Shown one piece after another: positions 1-14,000 of a DNA stretch of 64,000 nt. The position numbers and the translations under genes are program-made. The notes under the pieces were generated by a model. The model ran no database searches. It was not told where the DNA came from and saw only the letters and a program-made list of their open reading frames with translations. This DNA comes from Rotaria sordida (taxonomy: Eukaryota > Rotifera > Eurotatoria > Philodinida > Philodinidae): contig CAJNOL010000133.1 in the NCBI GenBank assembly GCA_905250125.1, positions 124,001-188,000 of the forward strand. The letters run 5' to 3'. The first letter of the stretch is position 1; every line of letters starts with the position of its first letter.

Positions 1-1018
1 CTGAACCAAGTATAGAAAAATCTAGAAGACCACCCATAGCATCAAATGTAGCTCGACGCATAGCCCAAGCATAACCAGGATGAACAAAACATTCGGATGA
101 ACGATATGGATCAAGACGTAGATTATGACGAATTGCATAAGCAAATGAATAATCTTGACGTAAAATTTGACTTTTACCTGATGGACCCAAAAATGAACAT
201 AATTCAAAAAGTTGAACAATAGGATATTGTTGCAATTGATATATTGCTATATGAGGCCAATCCGAACGCTGAAAAAATAAAAAGAAAAGAACAATTATTT
301 CATAGAAAAAAAAGCTCCCATGAAATCATTCATTTTGTTAAAATTGTCGAATAGTATATGTGAATTAGACTTCCAACATCGAAACTCGTTTTAATTTTGT
401 TTTCATAACAAATATTTGGTTTTTTACTCGTCTAAGTAGCAACACATATATGTGAATAAACATATTTTTACGTTGCAATATAATATTTCAAGGAAAAAAG
501 AAAAATCACAAATAGACAAAAAAAAATTCAATGGCGTAATAGAACTCTAATAAACTAACCTCGAATTCTATATCAGCATCAAGCCACACAATATATTCTA
601 CATAGGATGGTAAACGTTTAGCTGCAATATTAATTAAATTTTCTTTTAACCATAGAACTGATGGTGCTACAATTTGTAAATGTCGTGGATCGTTTGCTCG
701 TGTAATTTCAAATTTTTGTCTTGGTAAACCCATTGATTCAGGTGATTCAAATATACATTCAACAGTAATTAAAGTAACGCCTGAGCGTGTCATATGTTCA
801 TCAAATTTATGATACGCTTCATAACGTGATTTATATTTAATTGGATTAAATAAAACAGTTATAACACCAAAATGATTTAAATCATATTTAGGAGGATTTA
901 ATGCAAGTTTACGAGAAGACCCATGTTTTTTCGATGTATGTGAACCCATTTTATTTAAAAAAGATGCTATTGTGAATTTTTTGAATTGTTTTTTTTCGTT
1001 TGTACAATTCACATGCAC
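1..1018 (-). CDS. DxD-type glycosyltransferase, 5' part (3' end outside window)
   Basis: Two exons are visible: 560-949 (or 560-1018) and 1-268, split by an intron at 269-559 with GT (558-559) and AG (269-270). The reading frame runs on past base 1, so the gene is 3'-truncated by the window. The protein has IVWLDADIEFE, a DxD-like metal/nucleotide-sugar motif, and later HPGYAWAMRRATFDAMGG, which resembles the acceptor-side motif of GT-A fold transferases. I chose the ATG at 949 (MGSHTSKK); an in-frame ATG at 1018 would add 23 residues. From memory, similar proteins with D-A-D and HPGYAWA motifs are common in bacteria and protists, so horizontal origin is possible, but the gene has a spliceosomal intron and host-like base composition. 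Substrate unknown. No signal peptide is obvious. Confidence 0.7.
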
Positions 1019-1894
1019 AGCTACTTACGTATCACCGACGAGTGAATGACACTTGGCTGATTTCGACACACAAGTGAAACAGAATGAAAAAAAGGCATGA
1101 AAAACCCGATAGCTTACTTTCTGTATAAATAAATCATGAATTTGCTTGCGGTTTTTTTTTCTTTCAAATGCATTTCGTTTGTCAATCGAAGAGAAAAGCG
1201 ATTCATAAAAGACGATACAACTAGAACAACTTAATAGTCATGTTTATTGATCTTTCAGTCTTAAAATAAAAACGATAAAAGAAAAATGATGGAGAAGATG
1301 AAATATTATATTCGTAAGTTATCGTTCTCAACAACAACAAGGTTGTTCTCTTCCTTTTTTTTTCCTTTTTCAAGTGGAACGATTTATATATAGAAAAATA
1401 CTTGTTCACCTTGATTCTTTCTCAATGAGCTAATACAAAGGTACGATTAATCTTCTGAAAAAAACCGAAGGAAAAAAATCAAGGAGTCAACAAACAAAAA
1501 GACCAGAAATTTACTGTTGTATTATTATCTGCTTATGTATACTATAAAAAATTACTTTGTAGAAACGAAAGAATAAATTATATGAAGTGTTTGAATAAGT
1601 TAAGTACGATATATTAGGTAAATGGTTTTGAAAACGAAATAAAATATGAATAAATAAAAACAATTTATTAATTCGATTACTTTGTTACAGATTTTAATGC
1701 AATTTTAACACTATATCACAAAGTCTTTTTTTTCTAATAATGTTTTGTTTTTCTTCTTTGTGATTTATTAATTAGCTGATGATTTCGATGAGAATCATTC
1801 TGAAAACAATTAGAATAAATATATTAATTTCAATTAAACAGTTTTGTTTTTCTTTTCTGATTATTTCGATTCAATAAGTTTTTCATTTAATTTT
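1019..1894. other. AT-rich intergenic stretch
   Basis: No coding exon is supported. The sequence is A/T-run rich with many in-frame stops. It presumably holds the 5' flank of the glycosyltransferase gene. Confidence 0.5.
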
Positions 1895-2935
1895 CATAGT
1901 CTTTCGAGATTGTTCATATCAAGAACATGTACTCCCATGCTCTAACGTTCTGGACCAGTATTTAATCTATGGCTACTTCCACAGTCTTCGAAAATATTCA
2001 CTACCATGATTAGCTAGTTCAGGTGCTAGAGCAGCATACATACTCATCTCAGTTTTTTGTTTAATAGTTTCACAAAACTTCACTAGTGTATTATCTCGTT
2101 TGATTATATCAAATATCTATAATTCTTCCGATGGTGTGTACTTTTGTAAATCAATTAGAAAAACACTTAGATGCAATGAAAATCCTCGATTTCTATCTTT
2201 TTCATAGAGTTCATTGAGTTATTGTATAGAAAAAGAATATTGATTGATTTACTTTGTACGTAGACAATCATTTATTCTATTCTGTTTTTCTCAGAATTAA
2301 TATAATCAAAATTGATTATATGAAGTTTATTTACCAGTGAATTAACGACAGGTAACCCATGCATGTTTACTTGCTTTCAATTCAAATCAAAATAGATTAT
2401 CAGATGAAAATAGACAAAATGATTGAAGCATAATTATGATTCCAAATCGTCAACTATTTCTTAAATAAGAACATGCCATAATCACAGCATTACCTGTAAT
2501 ATAAATCTCAAATCGAGAAAAACAATCTTTTTATCGTTTTACTCACATAGAAGAATATTGTTTGGAAGACGTTGTTATTGAAATTTATTGATGAAATTTC
2601 TTACCAAGTCGAGAGATGTTAAATCTATTTCAATGATTTCTTTTTCTAAATATCTTCAACAATTTGTATACCTTTTTTGCATATTTCGTGCTATTATAAA
2701 TACACGAGCATTGGTTTTAGTCAATGTTCGAGCTGTTTCAATACCAAGACATTTAATATGAAAATAGAATCATTCAATTGTGCAGAAATTCTTATTAGTG
2801 AACTTACGAAATACATCTTCAATTATCAACACTAATTTCCCATCAAGTTTTGCATTTAATCGTATAATAATATGTAGTGCAGTTGAATTAACTAAAATCA
2901 AATGTTGACTATTACTGGTAATGTCGCGTAACGAG
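1895..2935 (-). pseudogene. decayed short-chain dehydrogenase/reductase (retinol dehydrogenase/WWOX-like)
   Basis: Fragments of a classical SDR can be read in order on the minus strand, in shifting frames and interrupted by stops. Near 2830-2870 is LNAKLDGKLVLIIEDVF, equivalent to the LxGKxxxITGANSGIG start of the Rossmann fold, with the glycine motif lost. Near 2690-2760 is GIETARTLTKTNARVFIIAR. Near 2590-2650 is IDLTSLDLVRNF. Near 2430-2490 is NAVIMACSY, corresponding to NAGVMACPY. Near 2330-2360 is VVNSLV, corresponding to VVNVSS. Near 1910-2080 are MSMYAALAPELANHG and MGVHVLDMNNLERL, corresponding to the C-terminal region. Several frameshifts and in-frame stops, and loss of GxxxGxG, argue that it is non-functional. 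At least one remnant intron seems present (GTAAGT at the end of the first fragment). The full-length order suggests an in-place dead gene or duplicate rather than a processed copy. Confidence 0.75.
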
Positions 2936-5900
2936 CAAAGCATTTTTTTTGTATAGAATACAAAGTCATTCGGCTTAAGAAAATGTTCGATTTCAAATGA
3001 ATTTTATTGTACGATGAGCATTATAGATTGGCACATGTTGCAAGCATCACATTGACATTGTTGAAAATGAAAAAAGAAACATTATTATGAGGCCAAAAAA
3101 ACTCTGATGTTTTTCTTTGCATATGCAAAATAACATTGATCTGTTCTCGTCGTTAGACTGATACAAGTGCGTGTCATGTTAACTTGAATTATTTTTTTTT
3201 TACTTACAGAGTTTTTTTTTTCATTCTGAATGATGATATCGAAAACATTTTTTTTATAGGTTGATGCTGTCTGCATTTTTCAGTGCATATTTATTGTATT
3301 GTGTTCTACTTGTTTTTCCTTGTACACTGAAAATTAAATATTGTCTTGAAACAACAAAGAAGGAATCTATTTTTTTTTATATGGAATCAATAGTTAATAT
3401 TCGAAAGATTTGTATTGATATTAGCGCTTATTTTTATTCAAGAGCATAGAAGAGTTTTATCCTTTGAACTATAGAGCAACAAAAAAACTCCGAAGTTCAG
3501 CTAGTACTTCGTCAATATGCTCAACTGAAATTAAATATTATACTGATAGACGTTAATGAAATCTTTTCAAATTGTCTGATCTCCTCTGAAACAAATCAAC
3601 CAAAAATGTTAAAAAAGAAGGAAAACTAAAAAGATGTGAAATCAAAACTTGACAAAAAAAAAAGATATCGACTGAAATAAGATAAAATTCTTTCCGAGTT
3701 TCACCGCTGCTACTAAAAATTTTACCATTCAATGACAAAAAACATTGCTTCCCTACGAAGAATGGAAACGAACGAGTAAATGACGTCAGTACAAAAATCA
3801 TGAAAAATAGACCAACTTAAAGTCATGCATGATATTTTTGTTAGCACTTTTGTAACCTATGACTCATTTAATTTAAGTCATGACCCACCCTACTTTATTG
3901 ACGATAGCAGATTGGGTGGATTTTTGGACAGGTTATAGAGGAAAAATTTTAATGAGTAATGGTGCAAAGTCGATGTTATTTTTATCCCGAGAGTCATGAC
4001 ACAAAAATTAACAATGTCAAAGCTTTTTCTTTGAAATATCTACGTATTGAGAACGATAAAACCGACTGAATTGAAATTTTTATTGCGAGTAAATCAAGTG
4101 CGCAGCTAGTCTTACCAAAAAAAACCCTTGTCAATGCAGCTTCAGTCGGTACTAAAATGTGAAACTCATAGAAGAATTTGATACTAATTGAGAAGAAATA
4201 AGTGGATTTTGGAAGTTTGAACTTTCTTATTTTTATTTTTTATATTCCAAAAGTAAAAGAATCAGCTGAAAAAATGCACAAATCGGAATCTGCTTTTTTG
4301 CTTGATGCTAATAACAACGATTATGAACGTAAATGAAAGAAATTTATGCCATAAAAAGCCACAAGAATTTAAACATTCATAGAAAAAAAAGAAATTTTTG
4401 AAGCAAATTAATTCGATATTTTCTTGAACAAAAAAGAAATGCAAATAGAAGAATCGATTTTTAAGCAAGATTATTTTTCAAGGACCAATACCTGTAAATG
4501 AAAAGGCCGCACAAAATCTCTTCAGATACTAATTTATGCTAACAACTCTCTACTGTATGCTACAAAATCAACACAAACGAATGGATCTCCAAACATCAGT
4601 AAACTCTGTCGAATTATGATGGATTTTCTCTTAGTCATAAAACGAATAAGAAAATTAACGAAATGTGCTTACACTCAATTTAGTTAGCTGTCAGCTTACA
4701 TATTTTTATCGTTGATTTATTACATTTTCGAAGATCAAAAAAAAAAATGATTTATTGTTTTCTTTAAATTCTAACGGCAATAACTAACAGATGTTTTTTA
4801 TCGCTTTGATCAATAATATAAATTTATTTAAGGAGTAATGAACTTTTTATCGAGTACAGTAATAATCAAAACATCGGAAATAATTTCAATAATATTGATC
4901 ATTTTGATGAAAAATCTTCGTTATATTGATAGTGCCATTGACAGAGAAATAATAACTTTTGGAATTAATAATACAAACCAAATAACTAGTATAGAATATA
5001 CAATATAAAATAGCCAAAACACAATGATCGTGTCGTATAGACGAAATTGTATTTGGAGAATATTGAATGTAAAGAATATTAATGAGAATAAATTTCATAT
5101 TGAAAATGATCGATATGATTAAAGCAATCATGCTGTTTAAAATAAAAATAGAAATAAAAGGAAATTGAGTATAACCAGAAACTTCAAATTCGTCAACAAC
5201 ATGTACGAAACGAAAATGATTGAATGGCCATAAACAACAATGTAATAGTAACGAATAATGAACAATTAGAAAGTAATATTAACTATGGAGTAAAGTTCAT
5301 ACATATACTTGAATATGTACTTCAAAAACATAAAATAATGCTTCGATTAAACATAGAGAATTCACAAATTATATAAAATATGGAAACAATAAACATCGAA
5401 TGAATAATATATTTCACTAGTATTTGACATATAGAAAAATAATCAATAATTAATTATTTAGTTGTATATTCAGATCACTAAATGATCAAAAAACAAAACA
5501 AAATAAATAGAGTATCGGCATGATAGAGGAGAATTCCAAGTTTTTATTCATGAGCAAGAAGTTTAGTAACATTTCTTAAAACTATTATTATCTAGTTAGA
5601 AGAGGAAAATTTCTATTTTCTACCAAAGATAAACGATAGATTTTAGCCTTCTATATTATTATTCCAATTCTTATGTTCTTAAATTTTTTCAGTTTTTAAA
5701 ATAATTTATTTGCAATCATTGAGTTATTACAAGTCTATCTGGCTTCTCCGAGACTTCACAGGATCTTCTCGAATATTCTTATACAGAAAATTCTTGAGAA
5801 ATCAGTGCAACTACAATTAACTTCTGTTAGAGTACTTGTATGGTTTGTTGACCGCAAAAACACAAAGGTATCCGAAAATCTTTTGGTATATTCTATTTTG

Positions 5901-6662
5901 TAGAGCTTTTTTCACTGATCATTTCAACACCAAGAATATTCGATTTTCATCAACAAATAACGGTGCTAGGCTCAAAATACTAAAACAAATAATAAATTGT
6001 TCTGGAGTTCTGAAGCAATTTGACCCTGTCAGTATGTTGACAATAACATCTTCTTTTGTCGATAATAATAGAAAGACCTTTTCAGCAGAAAAAACTCTAC
6101 AAATTCTGATATGTCAAAACAAAAAACTATCAGATCTTTGGTTCTCTTGTAGTAACTACTGATAGAAGTATCCGAAAAAACAATGCTAACTTTTGAATTG
6201 AAGTAAATAGTACTAGATTTCAAATGTGTCAATAAATCGATGATTTAGAAATAAAAACTTATAACTTTCTTCTCATTGGTTTTTTTTTTATAGGATATTT
6301 CGGGAACAATCGATATATAAATATATAAAAGCAAGTTAGTTCGAATTTGTTTCAAAAGATGAATGTACTCTTGGATTTCGTATTTGAATGAATGATATGA
6401 AAAATTAGTTTAATTCTCATATAAACACATGTTACTTATATAAAAATGAATCATGCTAATTTATTTTCAGTCAAAAATACTACATGATTGATTGACATGA
6501 TTGATAACAGAAACACATCACAATTTACGATACAAAACCATAAATATCGCGTAGTTTTGTCATTGTTTTAATTAGAATAGTTGTCACTTTAATATTTGTA
6601 AACAACTTTTCATTTAATTATAAGAACACTGACATAAATTGACAACTTGTAAATAAGATTAT
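2936..6662. other. gene-poor AT-rich region
   Basis: No gene could be supported. The open frames are short and lack splice or codon-pattern support; the longest is 108 codons at 5836-6162 (+). A faint inverted similarity between about 3840-3890 and 3950-4000 (both with ACTTT and ACTCATT blocks) might be an old foldback element. Confidence 0.4.
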
Positions 6663-6666
6663 TTAA

Positions 6667-7708
6667 CTCTTTACTCCCCATTGACAACTGGAATTACCAT
6701 TTTTAGAAACATTGCAGAAAATACAGAACATGTGATGTCAAAAAACTGTCTACACATTGTAGAGAATCCACTAATCTATCATTTGGTTAAAAAAAAATTT
6801 ATATCCTTGCTCTGCCTCTAAGTTATACGGCTTAAAAAAGAGATCATTATGAAATTATTTTAAAAAAAAAAAGGATTTCATCTTCTCTAATCGTCTTTTT
6901 TTATCCTGTGAGAAATACTTATCTTGATGATGTACTACGCGATGAATGTCGACGAAGGCTATTGCTATTGAATAAAATTCTTTTAAAATTTTCCCACGAA
7001 TTAGTTGAACAAGAGGTTGTACGACATAAAATGACAACTGGAGTTGCCATTGGAGGAAGGGGGGAGGGAGGCATAGTGACATGAGCAAAAGATTTAGAAA
7101 TTCTCATCTAAACGCAATACTTATTAATATATACGCATAGATAAATAAACAGATTGCCTTGATTTATAAATACGAATATCATTTGTTGCTACATCAATGT
7201 TTGGTGTAGGTGTGGGTGAGTGTCGTTGTTGGACAACAAAATACCCAAATTATACCCATATCCACATGTGAATTCTTTTAAATCTGGTCATATTCAAAGT
7301 TGAAAAAGAATGAATCAATAATTATATCCTTTACTTGATGATTTAACTTCTATGAGAAAAAGAGACTCGATATACATAGAAAGTTATTTCAGAAGTACAT
7401 GTGTTGTAGAGAAAACAAAACAGAAAATTTTTTTATGTGTTGGCTTTTTTCTTTATTTGTATTGTTGAATTCAAAGAAAACATATATTATATTTTTGTGA
7501 AACTAACAAGCTAATCGCAAAAGATTAAAAGAAAAATTGTCATATCGCTACCCATCAATGGTAACTGGTGTTACCAGATTATCACACATACAGGGAAGCG
7601 CATCTGGTCGATATGTGTATATTATTGACCTACTGAGGAGGGAAGTAGTCTGTTTCAATAGATTTTTTTATAAGTGACTCTTTTGGAACCGTTATGGGAG
7701 ATAAAGAG
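6667..7708. mobile_element. TTAA-flanked non-autonomous DNA element (piggyBac-like termini)
   Basis: A 1,042-bp segment is bounded by TTAA on both sides (6663-6666 and 7709-7712). The ends are near-perfect inverted repeats: CTCTTTACTCCCC on the left and CTCTTTATCTCCC (complement) on the right. The left end continues into CCATTGACAACTGGAATTACCA. The motif AACTGGNNTTRCCA occurs three times, at 6686-6699, 7036-7049 and 7563-7576. There is no transposase frame. TTAA target duplication is the hallmark of piggyBac elements; the assignment rests on this and on the inverted ends only. A G-rich patch (GGAGGAAGGGGGGAGGGAGG, about 7052-7071) lies inside. Confidence 0.55.
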
Positions 7709-7712
7709 TTAA

Positions 7713-10700
7713 ACACATGTTCTTAAAATCTATGATAATTGTTGCTTCTAGATAAATATGTCTGATATCCAAAGTGCCATTATTAATAAAATACATTGAC
7801 GATCAGTTAAGATATTAGTGAATAATCAAATGTAACAGCCACACACTGTTATTATAATTGATAGAAAAGCATAAACTAAGATTTTATTAGCTAACAATTT
7901 TAATTATTTATTACACAAAAATTAAATCAAATCTTCAATAATTAAAATAGGCTTGACAAATCTTTGTCCATTATTAATATATAGGATGCTGTAGTTTGAT
8001 TGAAAATGAAAATATCATAGGCAAGAATTATCGAAAAGAGATATATTTGTATTTCATGTCCTTGAAAATACATTTGATGAATAAGTAAAAAGAAAAAATT
8101 GTCCACAGACTTGATGAACAATTAGTGAACAAATGGTTTATTAGAATATTTTCAAGATCAATGATTCATAAAAGTTTCTATTTCTCAATGGAATGTACTT
8201 CATCTCGTTCTAAGAAATAATTATAGTGCTAAGGATATACACTTCCTTCTATCTCTTGGTATATTTATATCTTTCTATCTTATTTAGTATTGCACAATCA
8301 TTGGGTATAAATTAATCATCCAAATATCTGACTGTTTATCAAGCGTCTTCAAGGAGATGAGATGCATTTTCATTAGTTACGTATTTTAATTTATAGCACA
8401 TGTTCAAATGCAATAATAAAATCATTAAAACACAATTGTATTTCAATGTCATATGGCTCGTATCTCAACGAACGATGTCATAATAGCCATATAGATGCAA
8501 TAGAAACTGTAGACTGTTTATCATTTCTGATTGTAAAAGCAAAAAGAAATGACCTTTTTTATAAATCTTTCCTTTATACATCTCTTGACCTTCGGATGAT
8601 TTGTATCAGCATGTTAACATTACATCACACAAATAAAAAGTGTATTTTATCCCTCAAAAATTTCTAAAGAGATTTTTGACTTTTTCTGACTATGATATAT
8701 TTTCAGTTTCGATGTATTAGCCTATTTTGATATATCTTCTTTGACATGTTTTCATTTTGATTTTTCTTTTTCTTTTTTTTTTCTGCTTTCATTTTTAATT
8801 AAACTACAATCAACCCTGAGATTTCACTGAATGACAGTTCGTTGTTGATCATTTTCTAAGCTTATTTTTCATATAAGAAAGTACTAAATATACATGCAAC
8901 TTTAAGATCAAAAATAGTTGTATATTAAATTAATATGATTTATATCTTCGAACATGAAAGCAATTAAATATATGTCGATCTAGATTAGTTAGATTTAAGT
9001 ATAAAATATAATTACGTGCGTGACAATTCAAAAGTTTATTTAAAGTTGTATGTAATTTTCGAAAGATATACATATTTAGTAGTACAGTTACTTAATGACT
9101 ATCTCAAGGTCATTCATATCATATTATCTAATGACTTTGGAGAATAGAAACAACTATGAAAATAATCATAGATTTCTTATCATTTTCTTCTATGTCTGAT
9201 TAATCAAGATATCTATGAATATGAGCAATGTTCTTTTTTCTTTCATATAATTAGTTTTTCTTTAAAAAAAAAATCATAGAAAATATCTAAACAATCAAAT
9301 ACACATTTACATATATAATCACACAGTCGAAAATAATTCTTTAATACTAGATTAGAAATAATTGGCACATGGAATAAACGAATAAACAAAGGTCAAGTAA
9401 TAAAAAATCAATCAATACAACACAATCATTATGATAAATAGTGATAGTATAATTGTCAAACAGGCATATTATTTTAGACACTATGAACAATATGTTCGTT
9501 ATGATGAGAATAAGAACAAATACATAAAGTAATCAAAGGGTTGCTTCTTTTTTTTTTCGTTGAGTATATTTTTTATTATTTCCGGTGATGCGATATAATG
9601 ATACATAAAATGAAAGTGACAATATGGAACCTCCATAATCAAGCTAGAAATTACTGGGTAAGCATACATCCCAGCTGGCGGCAATCATGCTCTTGTGATT
9701 ACAATATGAACTATTATGTATATCTCACTTGTAATCATATATCTTTGAGCAAGAACAATGGAAAAGATCAATAAAGACATGATTACAACATACAAACAAA
9801 ATTAATATACAGGTATTTATTAACCTTGTCGATTGAAAAGAACTGTGAAAAATGAGAAAATGTCGTGCTATTGCATACTACATCATCAATAATATCAGTA
9901 ATGTATAGACATTCTAATGTTAAATATTATGAAAAGTTCATGGTGAAAAGAGAAAGTACATATTTTAATAATGATATGCCTATTGAGAAAAGATGTTGTC
10001 ATAAAAAGGAAAAAAAAATAACAACATATTGAGATAATTATAAAGAAATAAGTTTAATGGTACTCAAATCATTGTAAAGCATTCAATATATCAGCAACTG
10101 TTACAATCTATTGAAAAGATATCCTTGAATTTATAGTTTGCAATGTCTTTTTTTTTTTATACATTTATTCATTCATGTATTCATTTATTCATTTATTCAT
10201 TCAATAAAAATAATTGAAAAAGACTGAATTTACTATGTGTTCTAATAACATAATCGAAACATATTTAATCATAATAGAGTTTTAAAAAAAAAAGAAAAGA
10301 GAGTTGATTTGAATTTTATTCATTAATATATTTTGTTATTTCAATGTATGTCATCAATAAGATTTGAATTTTATTATAAAATCTTGATTTATTAATTTTA
10401 GATAGATCATCTTCATAGATTTAATGTAATCTTAATTCATTCTTTCATACAGCTATGACAGATGATAATCGACAGTGATTAATTAAAAATATATTTTGTT
10501 ATACATATGAATAGAGAATACACATCACTTGACACATAGAATCAAGGTCGAATTCAATTCTTATCAATATAGAAATCAATTTTATCTATCAAACTCATCG
10601 TTGATTAATAGACATCATAATAAAGATACATATTAGTTTTTAAAGAACAAATAATAAGAAATATAAATATTGAAATATTTCTGAAAAAAAAAAGATAATT

Positions 10701-11044
10701 AACTCTATCAATAAATGTTTTTAGTCATGTTTTAACTACTTACTGCTGAATAAGCTTCAACAATATAGTTAATTTGTGAGTCCTAATAAGGAAATAGAAA
10801 TACTTGACGGAAGTAGATTTTGATTGAACGATAGGCAAATTAGAACGGAAGTTTTTATAGATATAAATTATTCAATAGTTAAATAGAACTTTCATCTGAT
10901 AAAAGTCATGATGAACAAACATTTCATAATTTTGGATATTCGATCTTCTAGAATAGTTTATTTATTATGAAAACAAAAAAATTAAATATATTTCTCTACG
11001 ACAAACATACATATAAAAATATAGTCTAAATATATGTAGTCATA
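7713..11044. other. gene-poor AT-rich region
   Basis: No exon with splice support was found. A TTCA/TTTATTCA simple repeat lies at about 10165-10205. A 61-codon minus-strand frame at 9499-9684 (begins MPPAGMYAYPVISSLIMEV) looks somewhat protein-like and could be a lost exon of a membrane protein, but there is nothing around it to join. Confidence 0.4.
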
Positions 11045-14000
11045 TCAGAGCCAAATAATCAAAGTACTTGTTGTACATTTATATGATAGTTTTCTAAGGA
11101 CATTCGATCGAACCCAATTTGCTATTGCATCCGGTTCATGAAAATCACATTTTATTATTAATGATCGTAAACTTTCAATTTGTTTCTTCTTATTACCAAT
11201 AAATAATAATGTTAACAATCGATAACAATCTTCAATTGATGTTAAATTAATTGATAAAATTTCTAATTGATTAAATAATTCATATAAATAATCATATTGA
11301 TAAAAATTAACAAGTAATTCATAAACAATTAACGATTGTATATTGCTTTTTGATATATATGATGATAATTGAATTAATTTTGACCAACTTTGATATGTTG
11401 ATATTGTTAGTGTATAAAGTTTAGAAAAATTTTCAATAAGATTTAAAAGAAAATTTTTTGAACAATTATCTAGTTGTATTGTTAAATAAAGTATATTATT
11501 TCGATCAATTATTGAATATAAATAACTAAGAAATGTTTGTTCATGAAATTTTTTATTTGATACAAGTGTTAATGATATGACACGTTTATAGATAATACTC
11601 GATAAATTATTAATGATACTTATTCCAATAGAATCAATTAATATACGAAGATCACGTACATGAGAATAAATATTATTATTAGTACTATCGGCAAATACTT
11701 TTGAAGGACTAAAAGAAGAAGAAGAAGAAGAAGAAAGAAAGAAAAAGAAATTAAATTGAAGAAGAAGAAAATAAATTACTTACATAATATCAAGACGTCG
11801 TTTAGGATAAGGTTCAGTATGTATACGTAACATCGTATTAAATGAATAGGTATAAATTTGAAAAGAAAATTTCCAATTATGTTTACGAAAAAATTGATTT
11901 TGTTCAAATGAATTTGATATTAATTCTGATTGTATAGGTATTTCAAAACAACAATGAAAATCTTTTAATGATAAAAATCTTTGAAGTAAATCTTCCCATC
12001 GTTTATGATCAATATAATCATAACATGATTGACTTAATGCATCAGTTTTAAAAAAAAATTTTAAAATTTCTAAATGTTTAAATGTTTTCTTAAATAGATC
12101 TTCAATTTGATTAAATGGAATATTATTTATTGTTGAAATTTCTAATGAACGAATATTTGAATTTATTGTATCAGAATTTATTATTGATGAATATTTGAAA
12201 AAATTTTGTAAATCTGTATATAGACGAACAATTAAATGTCGTACATTTGGAATATAATTCAATAATCGATCTATATAATAAATAAAGAACAAAAGCATAA
12301 TATTAATTTTTCTTTTTTATGTAAATTCTTCTTTTGTTCATGCCTTTATAGAACTCGAAGCTCTTCCGGGTATAAATGCATAGACAGAGGATTATATATG
12401 CTTTTTTTTATTATTAATGACACACGAGAAGTAATAATACTAAAGTATTATCCAAGCTTTCCTGGATATAAATATTGAAGAATGGACATCAATCAAGATA
12501 TGTTATCGAAAATATCTTAAGTAATGTTTAGGTTAGTCGATTAACAAAAAAATAGTGTGCTAATGGCATTGAATTTTGACATTTATCAAACACCACTGGA
12601 ATCTATTGAAGGTCTCTAAACATACATCTTGTTTTCTTTAGCTGTTTGTAGTATCGTGATCCAAGTTAATTAACACATTATCACTTTTCTTTTCTAATCA
12701 TATCACATACTATTGACTTAACATCGAGGCACTGCATTCTTAGCAAAAATTTTAAACAAGGATTATATTTGATATTCTAATCTTAATAATAGATTACGAA
12801 TAATCACATCGTCATTTGCATTGTATTAGAATTATAAAATAATAACCAATAGTGAAGCAAGATATTATTTTTTGTCTTTGCATAAGTGCAACCAAGTAAA
12901 TATTCTGTTTATTCTTTACTCCAATGACCCATGTATTTTGGTTGATAGGACATAACCCTCAAGGACAAGATTTGTTTCATGTACAAAATAGCATCGATTT
13001 CCATCCTGCGCTTATATTATTGTCGCAGATTATGACGTATATGTCAGTCATTAGTATTTTTTGTGTTTACTATTCATTCATGACAAAAAAAATAGAAAGG
13101 CAAACACACTGATACATCTTTGGTCTCTAAGTAATTTTTTTTTCTCTTTTTTTTCTTGCTCGTTCTGTTCTGTCAATTCTGCTTGTTTGCCATTTATTAT
13201 CATCGAAAAATATAGTTATTCAATAGAATAGTTTTTTTTTGAAAGATTATTTTGGTATCTTTTTTTCATCAACTCGACGTTTATACATTGAGTTCTTTTT
13301 TCTTCGTCTTTTTCTAGATGCCCTTTTTACTAGGTGATTTTCTTTCTATTATTCCCAAGCTCTCTCTGTTTTTCTCGAGAGGAATATAGCTACACCTAAA
13401 GGTCGTTAAGAACGGGAGCGGGTTTGTGTGTCTGCGTGCGCGCTATTTTTTCTTCTGCTTCCGCTCTTTTTTTTTATTCGATGGGATGCAGACGTAGTTT
13501 CGTCAAGTGAGAAGATAAGCCAAACACGCACATAGTCTCTTCCACCATTCATTCATTGATCGATAGCAATCAGCATGCGATTTTTCTGCTGTCTAATCTT
13601 TTTGTCATGCATCTTCGTGAAAAATTCCTTCGCTAATAATAATAACAACTATATTCTTTGTACATCACATTGTTCAGACGTCAGACTTTCATTTGTTCAA
13701 CCATTAACATTTCCTGAAGAATGTCAAAATAATAATACTGTGACAAATATTCAGGCTTATGCATTAGCCTGTATTATTGAATATCGTATCAATTATGATT
13801 TTGAAGACATTAATATTAAATTTCAAGCTAGTAATGATACAAATATATTCGAAGATCGCAAACCAAGTGAATATCTTACTCAAGAAATAAGGTTAGATCT
13901 TAAAAAACATAGAACTCAACCAAATGAAGTAACACGAACATATCGTTGTAATTCAAAAAATGATTGTGCAAGAGATTTTTATTTAAATACAATTTATGAC

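Noticed and set aside
3840..4010. Possible foldback element with ACTCATT and GTCATGAC blocks
   Set aside because: The arm match is patchy and no target duplication is visible; noted only in the region entry.
5836..6162. 108-codon plus-strand open frame in the gene-poor region
   Set aside because: No recognisable motif, no splice partner and composition like the surrounding sequence; chance frame is likelier.
9499..9684. 61-codon minus-strand frame (MPPAGMYAYPVISSL...) that looks protein-like
   Set aside because: It is isolated, with no adjoining exons or convincing splice sites; at most a gene fragment.
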